Source: JBFMHP01 sp040752855 (GTDB lineage: Bacteria; Pseudomonadota; Gammaproteobacteria; RBG-16-57-12). From it: 14,139 nucleotides of DNA. The position numbers were made by a program, and so were the translations under genes. Positions 9,591 through 14,139 of this stretch are shown piece after piece. Within the stretch, counting starts at the first letter, position 1, and every line of letters begins with the position of its first letter. Where the stretch lies: the NCBI GenBank assembly GCA_040752855.1, contig JBFMHP010000044.1, positions 1 through 14,139 on the forward strand. The letters are read 5' to 3'. The notes under the pieces were generated by a model, which saw only the letters and a list, made by a program, of their open reading frames with translations, was not told the DNA's origin and made no database searches.

Positions 9591-9807
9591 TCCCCTCTCC
9601 CTCAGGGAGATGGCTAGGGTGAGGGGAGTGATTTTCATCCTCGGCAACTGCTCCATGCGTTGCCCTACCTTCTGCATCCATGCAGTCGTGTCCTTCTCGA
9701 CTCGGGTTCCGGACGTCGTCCTCGACTGCGTGCTCCCGGCGCAGACTACCCCACCCTTCCGTGGGCTCGTACCGACTCCATCCATGGAGTCGTCCCTGAG
9801 GGAGATG
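9591..9807. repeat. Nested-palindrome repeat block (possible MITE-like or dispersed element)
   Basis: The block is bounded by related palindromes, TCTCCCTCAGGGAGA at 9596-9610 and TCCCTGAGGGA at 9793-9803. The left one is nested in 7-bp arms TCCCCTC (9591-9597) and GAGGGGA (9621-9627). Inside, two 15-bp units that differ at one base, CATCCATGCAGTCGT (9675-9689) and CATCCATGGAGTCGT (9779-9793), lie 104 bp apart. Each is the right part of an ATCCAT-centred palindrome (9672-9685 and 9774-9791). The block has no coding potential and differs in base composition from its AT-rich flanks. Confidence 0.55.
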
Positions 9808-9893
9808 AGACGTATATAGAATGCGTGACAGATACAATTTATCGCCGAGTTAATAGAAGCGACCTAGAATGGTGTGAATGAGTAGAACGAATC

Positions 9894-9898
9894 AGGAG
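9894..9898 (+). promoter_or_regulatory. Ribosome-binding site of the M23 peptidase gene
   Basis: AGGAG lies 7 nt before the ATG at 9906. It is the strongest Shine-Dalgarno sequence in the window and fixes this start. Confidence 0.8.
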
Positions 9899-9905
9899 AT
9901 CGGGA

Positions 9906-10556
9906 ATGCAACGCAATGAGATTGTTATCGATCCACCGCTGGCGGGTCATTGGGTGATTTACAATCCGCCAGGGCATCCCGGACTTGCATATGATTTCCT
10001 TGCCGAAGATCGAAAGAAGTCGCTTTATAGAAGAGGAGGCTTCCTGAGGCACCTGTTTTCGTTTATTTCGGTAGAGGATACGCTTACCTGGTCGAGTCCG
10101 GTGTATTCTCCCGTTGATGGAGTCGTTGTGGAGAGTCACGACGCAGAAGTCGACCGAAAAAGAATATCCTTTGCCTACGACCTGGTCTCATTGCTGCTTA
10201 ATAAACCGGAGGTGGCCAATGGGTTCGGAGCGTTTGGTGGTAACCACGTAATGATTCAGGCCGAGGGATATTTTGTTCTGTTGTGCCATTTGAAGAAGGG
10301 CTCTTTGATCGTCAAGGAAGGCGATCAGGTAACGGCGGGCCAAAAAGTCGGAGAGGTGGGAAACTCCGGTTCATCTATTCAGCCGCATCTGCATGTTCAA
10401 GTTATGAGCGATGAAAAAATTTTCCCTTTATTCGCAAATCTGGTGCCTTTTAGAATCAGCCGCGCCAAGGTAATGCAAGATCGAGACTGGATTTTGCAGC
10501 AAAATATACAGCCAAAGAACAGGGCGCACTATTTATTCGAGAGGATTGACGTTTAA
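9906..10556 (+). CDS. M23-family metallopeptidase without signal peptide
   Basis: Probable zinc endopeptidase of the LytM/lysostaphin fold, 216 residues. Visible features are H24 and D30 in GHPGLAYDF (first zinc-ligand pair, in the longer HxnYAxDF form), SPVDGVV (69-75) as the family's first core strand, the third-site histidine H128 in LLCHLKKG, the lipoyl-like turn EGDQVTAGQKVGEVGNSG (138-155), and H161 and H163 in PHLHVQV. All expected metal and catalytic histidines are present. There is no signal peptide or membrane segment at the N-terminus, unusual for an enzyme that should act on cell-wall peptides. It may be exported another way or work on another substrate. It is the only plus-strand gene, is visibly AT-richer than the SNF2-ars region, and stands alone after the repeat block, so horizontal acquisition is possible. 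It converges with the lipoprotein gene. Confidence 0.88.
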   Translation: MQRNEIVIDPPLAGHWVIYNPPGHPGLAYDFLAEDRKKSLYRRGGFLRHLFSFISVEDTLTWSSPVYSPVDGVVVESHDAEVDRKRISFAYDLVSLLLNKPEVANGFGAFGGNHVMIQAEGYFVLLCHLKKGSLIVKEGDQVTAGQKVGEVGNSGSSIQPHLHVQVMSDEKIFPLFANLVPFRISRAKVMQDRDWILQQNIQPKNRAHYLFERIDV

Positions 10557-10617
10557 CAAGTGCGTTGTGCAAGGCTCGTGGGCAATAGCGGTCAAATATA
10601 TCTAAAGCTTTAAAACT

Positions 10618-11691
10618 CTAATTTGTTGGTTTGGTAAATAACTGATCGAGAAACCGCGTTTCACCATACCTATATGTTTCAAATGTCGAGGGTGGAATAT
10701 TGTATTTTTCCAGAGCTTCAGCAAGTTTGCGCGGCGGTTCATCGAGCGGTTCGTCGGTCAAGATGAAGGTGCCCCAATGCATGGCTACCGAATATCTTGA
10801 GTTTATGTCCCGATGTATTTTTACCACCTCTTCCGGATTGACATGGAAGGGTTGCATGAACCAACGGGGCTCGTAGCCGCCGATGGGAAGCAGCGCCAGA
10901 TCAAAGCAACCATATTTATTGCCAATGTCTTTGAAGTGTTGTGCGTAACCGGTATCACCGGCAAAAAAGATGCGCGCCCCCGGCGCGTCGATAACCCAAG
11001 AGACCCATAGTCGCTTGAAGGTATCGAACAAGGAACGTTTGCTCCAGTGTTGACTCGGTTCGGCGGTGAATGTGATGTCGTTGATTTTGTGGCTTTGCGC
11101 CCAGTCGAGCTCGATCACCTGTGTCGAATCCAGGTTGAGCCTTTCAAACCATGACTTCATTCCCAAGGGAACGACAAAGGTCAGTTGACGTCGGCGGTTG
11201 TGTTTCGACAGCGCCAGCACGGATGCGCGATCTAAGGAATCATAGTGATCGTGCGAAATAATCACCGCATCGATATCGGGTAGCTTGTCAAGCGCGGGTG
11301 CCGGCGGAATCACGCGCTTCGGGCCCGCCCAGGATACCGGCGAGGCGCGCTCGGAAAACTGAGGGTCGGTCAAGATATTCAAGCCATGCAGCTGGATGAG
11401 AAAGGTTGCATGACCAATCCAGGTCAAGGTTGGTTTGTCCCTGTTGCTTACTATGAAATCGTGATGTTTAGTATCGATCGTAAAATGATAGTCTTCGGCA
11501 TTGGGCAGGTCTTTAAAAAGTCTTTCCCAGCGCCATTGCACGAATTCCCGGAATCCTTTGTCATCCTCATAATAGATGTTTTTGAAGCCCGATTTTGTGT
11601 GATGCGGTTTCTTCGCGTCATAGTGTGGGTTAATGGAACACGACAGGAGTAGCATCAGAGAGGGAATCAATGTGATCTTGGGAAGATTCAT
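10618..11691 (-). CDS. NAPE-PLD-like metallo-beta-lactamase-fold lipoprotein
   Basis: Predicted zinc hydrolase of 357 residues. The N-terminus is a lipoprotein signal with lipobox LLSC (C18); S19 at +2 predicts the outer membrane. The fold shows WIGHATFLIQ (91-100), NILTDPQFSERASP (105-118), HDHYDSLD (147-154), QHW (H215), GDTGY (245-249), PIGGYEPRWFM (269-279) and MHWGTF (304-309). This order matches N-acyl-phosphatidylethanolamine phospholipase D and its bacterial relatives. Metal ligands H147, H149, D151, H215, D246 and H305 are present, but the usual histidine after HxHxD is serine (S152), so the second metal site may be altered. The start is 17 nt after the fusion-channel stop on the same strand, implying one transcript. 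A phospholipid or related amide substrate is plausible by family; the true substrate is unknown. Confidence 0.88.
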   Translation of the reverse strand: MNLPKITLIPSLMLLLSCSINPHYDAKKPHHTKSGFKNIYYEDDKGFREFVQWRWERLFKDLPNAEDYHFTIDTKHHDFIVSNRDKPTLTWIGHATFLIQLHGLNILTDPQFSERASPVSWAGPKRVIPPAPALDKLPDIDAVIISHDHYDSLDRASVLALSKHNRRRQLTFVVPLGMKSWFERLNLDSTQVIELDWAQSHKINDITFTAEPSQHWSKRSLFDTFKRLWVSWVIDAPGARIFFAGDTGYAQHFKDIGNKYGCFDLALLPIGGYEPRWFMQPFHVNPEEVVKIHRDINSRYSVAMHWGTFILTDEPLDEPPRKLAEALEKYNIPPSTFETYRYGETRFLDQLFTKPTN

Positions 11692-11708
11692 GGGTGTTCA
11701 CGCTTTCG

Positions 11709-14078
11709 TTATCGCTTCGGTGGTTCTTGCGCTGCGATGTAATTCTTCAACCGCTCTAACCAAGTATCCAATCCTTGCGCGTCTGTAAAAAAGTCGAAGT
11801 TTCCCGCGCTGCGTTGCAGGTTCATCAAGTCGATGAGGAAGTCGAAGACGGCGTTGGTGGCTGATTCCTCGGCGACCAAGGCGGCGTTCTGGGCGTCCAG
11901 CAGATCGATGATCGAGAGGGTGCCGCGCATGTAAGCATCGGTAATGAGTTCGAGGTTTTTTTGCGCGGCGGTGGCGGCGCTCTGCGAGAGTTCGATGGCG
12001 GGGTGGGAGGCCGCAATACGATACAGGTTGAAGCGCAGGCGTTGCGCAATGCGTTCGCGGGCGGCGTCTTCTTGTGTTCTGCGCTGGTCGAGCGTCAATC
12101 GACTGCCGGTCAACCGCGCGCGGCGCGCGCCGCCTTCGAACAGCGGCAATGCGACATTGACGCCAACGCGCCAGTCGGTGTCGCCTTCGGCGGGCAGTCC
12201 GGCGCGGCGCTCTTCCTCGAGGACGTTGGTGACCTGGCCTTGCAGGGTCACGGTGGGCGACCAATAGGCGCGCTCGTTGGCCTTGATCTCCCGTTCGGTG
12301 GCGGCGATCAGCGCGTCCAGACCGACGAGTTCCGGCGCGGCCTTTATGGCGTCCATCTCCATGAACTCACCCATGAGTTCGAAGGCGCGATGATTGGCGA
12401 TGTAGTCGAACAGTACCTTGCGGCTGACGATCAAGCTGGGATCATCCAGTGTGGCGGGCGTGGCGATGAAGGGTTCCGTGAGGGGGTGGTGCAGCAGCCG
12501 GTTGACGGCGTCGCGCGCCTGTTGCTGTTGGGCTTGGGCGTTGAGCAATTCCTTGCGCGCCGTCGCCAGTTCACTCTCCCAGCGATAGACCTCGGAGGGG
12601 TTGGCGACGCCGATGCGCTGCCGATCTTGCGCCAGTTCGAGATTCGAGCGCGTGAGCTGCATGTTTTCCCGGCGAATCTGCACGAAGGTTTGTGCTTTGA
12701 GCAGATTGAGATAGGCCAGTGTGGCCTCCTGAACGATGTCCAACTCCAGCTGGCGATAGAGCGCCGCGCGGTTGTCTTGCAGGTAGCGCTGGATTTCGAC
12801 GTCGGCCCGCACCCGGTCGGAGTACAGCAATTGGCTGAGTGTAAGGGCGGCGCTGGTGGATCGTTCAGCGAACGCGCCGCTGGCGACGGACGTACTGTCA
12901 CTGTTGGTCTGGTTGTAGTTCAACTCGGCGCGCAGCTGCGGGCGCAGACCGGCGCGCGCCTCGGTCACATTCGTCTCCCCGGCCTTGAGGCTCACTTCAG
13001 CTGCGCGCAGATCGAGGTTGGCGGCCACCGCTTCCAACGCGACTGCCGATAATGAAAGGGCGCGACCGCGCGGCTCGGGGATCTCGCTCAACAGTATTGC
13101 CTCGTTGAGGACATCGAAGCGCGGATACACACCAATGGCACGCGCCGTGGCCATGTTGATGGTCAAGCGACGCTTGCTGGTGAAGATGACCGGCTGATTG
13201 CCGGCCTGTTCGCCGCGCAGCACGGCGTGCATGTTCAAGGCGTTGCGCCGCGCCAGGCGCTGCCAGTCCGAGGCCTCGACTTCGGACGCCAAAAGGCCTT
13301 GCTCCACGAGATGCGAGCCGATCAGGCTGTAACTAGGAATGCGTTTTTCGCGCAAGGCGCTGATCAGTTCTTGCATGGCATTGGTGCTGAGCCGTGGCAT
13401 GCTGGTGACTACCACGGCCTGGGTGTCCGCGGGGAGTTTGGCTGCCAGATCCTCGTCAGCTTGAGTTTGCAACACAAAACGCAATTCAACGCCGCCTGCG
13501 GCGGCCACCTCGCGCGCACGCTGGATCAATTGCGGTTGGACATCAAACGTTGTTTGGTCGACCAAGGCCGTGACATTTTTGAATGCCACTACGCTGCGGA
13601 AAATTTTCAGATCTCGGACAAAGTCCGCTTCGCTGGTGAGGTAGTTGAGATTTTTGACACCGCTGGTGTTGCCCTTGCGCGGCAGACCCAGCAATGAAGC
13701 ATCCATGACGAACGGCGCGAAGGTGGGTTTGCGCAGGCGCGGACTCAATGCCGCCACCGCGCTGGAGGTGTATCCCAGCGCCAGCACCATATCCACGGCA
13801 GGATCGTTTTGCAGCTTTTCGAATGCAGCGGCGATTTGTTTGGCCGACCATGCGCCGTCGAGCTGTTTGTCTTCGGGAAAGCGAATCTCGTGTTCACCCT
13901 TGGTGAGGAACAGGAGCTCCTCCTTGAACAGTGCCGGGGACCAACCGGTGGGGTCCATGGGGCCATCGATGACGATGCCGATGTTGATCATCTTGGCCGC
14001 CAGGGCGTTTGTGGTTAGCAGAAGCAGCAAGATGCATGCGTTGTAGATGAGTGTTCGTCTCATATGTTTACCAGACAT
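11709..14078 (-). CDS. Periplasmic binding protein / TolC-family outer-membrane channel fusion
   Basis: Two-domain envelope protein of 789 residues. A signal peptide (about 1-27, RR then CILLLLLTT, cleavage near NALA) leads into an ABC-type substrate-binding domain of the COG2984/TrpX type (about 30-325). Its C-terminal signature is LTINMATARAIGVYPRFDVL, matching the family pattern NlktAkalGl...ll.rA. A TolC/OEP domain follows (about 340-785), with the two long coiled-coil repeats starting at ALSLSAVALEAVAANLDLRAAEVS and at the second half ELVGLDALIAATEREIKANE. Outer-membrane efflux proteins are usually about 450 residues without a binding domain, so the fusion is unusual. I chose the ATG at 14076-14078 because GAGGGTG lies 8 nt upstream and the signal peptide follows directly. 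The longer TTG start at 14129 would begin inside a dispersed repeat. Ligand and inner-membrane partner are unknown; none is in the window. Confidence 0.9.
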   Translation of the reverse strand: MSGKHMRRTLIYNACILLLLLTTNALAAKMINIGIVIDGPMDPTGWSPALFKEELLFLTKGEHEIRFPEDKQLDGAWSAKQIAAAFEKLQNDPAVDMVLALGYTSSAVAALSPRLRKPTFAPFVMDASLLGLPRKGNTSGVKNLNYLTSEADFVRDLKIFRSVVAFKNVTALVDQTTFDVQPQLIQRAREVAAAGGVELRFVLQTQADEDLAAKLPADTQAVVVTSMPRLSTNAMQELISALREKRIPSYSLIGSHLVEQGLLASEVEASDWQRLARRNALNMHAVLRGEQAGNQPVIFTSKRRLTINMATARAIGVYPRFDVLNEAILLSEIPEPRGRALSLSAVALEAVAANLDLRAAEVSLKAGETNVTEARAGLRPQLRAELNYNQTNSDSTSVASGAFAERSTSAALTLSQLLYSDRVRADVEIQRYLQDNRAALYRQLELDIVQEATLAYLNLLKAQTFVQIRRENMQLTRSNLELAQDRQRIGVANPSEVYRWESELATARKELLNAQAQQQQARDAVNRLLHHPLTEPFIATPATLDDPSLIVSRKVLFDYIANHRAFELMGEFMEMDAIKAAPELVGLDALIAATEREIKANERAYWSPTVTLQGQVTNVLEEERRAGLPAEGDTDWRVGVNVALPLFEGGARRARLTGSRLTLDQRRTQEDAARERIAQRLRFNLYRIAASHPAIELSQSAATAAQKNLELITDAYMRGTLSIIDLLDAQNAALVAEESATNAVFDFLIDLMNLQRSAGNFDFFTDAQGLDTWLERLKNYIAAQEPPKR

Positions 14079-14086
14079 GTTAGGTG

Positions 14087-14093
14087 CACCCTC
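14087..14093 (-). promoter_or_regulatory. Ribosome-binding site of the fusion-channel gene
   Basis: GAGGGTG on the minus strand ends 8 nt before the ATG at 14078. It supports that start over the in-frame TTG at 14129. Confidence 0.5.
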
Positions 14094-14103
14094 TTGATCG
14101 TAG

Positions 14104-14130
14104 GTTGGGTTGAGCGCAGCGAAGCCCAAC
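14104..14130. repeat. Dispersed hairpin repeat (GTTGGG...CCCAAC)
   Basis: GTTGGGTTGAGCGCAGCGAA followed by GCCCAAC forms a stem GTTGGG/CCCAAC, extended by TT/AA with one bulged G, around a GC-rich loop. The sequence, within GTAGGTTGGGTTGAGCG...CCCAACG, matches a short intergenic repeat I recognise from many proteobacterial genomes. It lies just upstream of the fusion-channel gene. Confidence 0.5.
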
Positions 14131-14139
14131 GTTACGCCG

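Larger units (their letters stand above)
9452..9905. other. 454-bp intergenic region between arsC and the M23 gene
   Basis: No convincing gene is present in any frame. It holds the arsC upstream region (9452-9590), which is AT-richer and contains a Pho-box-like direct repeat and the imperfect palindrome TTAATA-N3-TATTGA; then a GC-rich palindromic repeat block (9591-9807); then an AT-rich stretch ahead of the M23 gene. No arsR-like gene is found here. Confidence 0.6.

Noticed and set aside
9448..9837. 129-codon minus-strand frame upstream of arsC, considered as an arsR remnant
   Set aside because: It runs through the palindromic repeat block and shows no helix-turn-helix or metal-site cysteines of ArsR.
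10603..10612. TAAAGCTTTA palindrome between the convergent M23 and lipoprotein genes as a terminator
   Set aside because: The stem is short and AT-rich with no loop, too weak to call a terminator.
11961..13052. 363-codon antisense open frame opposite the TolC domain
   Set aside because: The TolC-domain frame is clearly coding; the antisense frame has only GC-driven openness.

Overview
The window reads as a gammaproteobacterial chromosome segment. The evidence is the GC-rich coding sequence, a thioredoxin-type ArsC, an MHYT-sensor kinase, a TolC-type outer-membrane channel, an outer-membrane-type lipobox, and REP-like or dispersed palindromic sequences typical of Gammaproteobacteria. No rRNA, tRNA or phylogenetic marker is present, so no genus can be named. 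Almost every gene lies on the minus strand; only the CRISPR array and one M23 peptidase gene are on the plus strand.

Layout. 1-471 is the trailer end of a type I-C-like CRISPR array with eight repeats (the first cut by the window edge) and seven spacers. No cas genes are in view and the repeats are visibly decaying. Converging on it is a hipBA toxin-antitoxin operon (523-2080). Its promoter region carries three near-identical palindromic operators spaced exactly 50 bp apart. A 42-nt A/C-only tract (G-rich on the transcribed minus-strand message) separates hipBA from an orphan MHYT-PAS histidine kinase (2392-4428). After a 568-bp gap with REP-like remnants comes a 1093-residue SWIM-SNF2 ATPase (4997-8278). 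Upstream of it on the same strand are an NIP-like aquaporin (8303-8977) and a thioredoxin-type arsenate reductase (9023-9451). A 454-bp non-coding block with nested palindromes follows, then a plus-strand M23 metallopeptidase without a signal peptide (9906-10556). Convergent to that is an apparent two-gene minus-strand unit: a periplasmic-binding-protein/TolC fusion (11709-14078) followed after 17 nt by a NAPE-PLD-like metallo-beta-lactamase-fold lipoprotein (10618-11691). The right edge holds a dispersed hairpin repeat.

How the genes work together. arsC plus aquaporin looks like a minimal arsenate-resistance unit: ArsC makes arsenite, and the NIP-like channel lets it leave down its gradient. 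No arsB, acr3 or arsR is visible. HipA and HipB form an autoregulated persistence-type toxin-antitoxin pair. The fusion channel and the lipoprotein are probably co-transcribed envelope proteins. The most unusual items are the substrate-binding-protein/TolC fusion, the 50-bp operator ladder of hipBA, the arsC-aquaporin pair with a cysteine-rich tail on the channel, and the decaying CRISPR array whose last repeat keeps its stem by a compensatory change.
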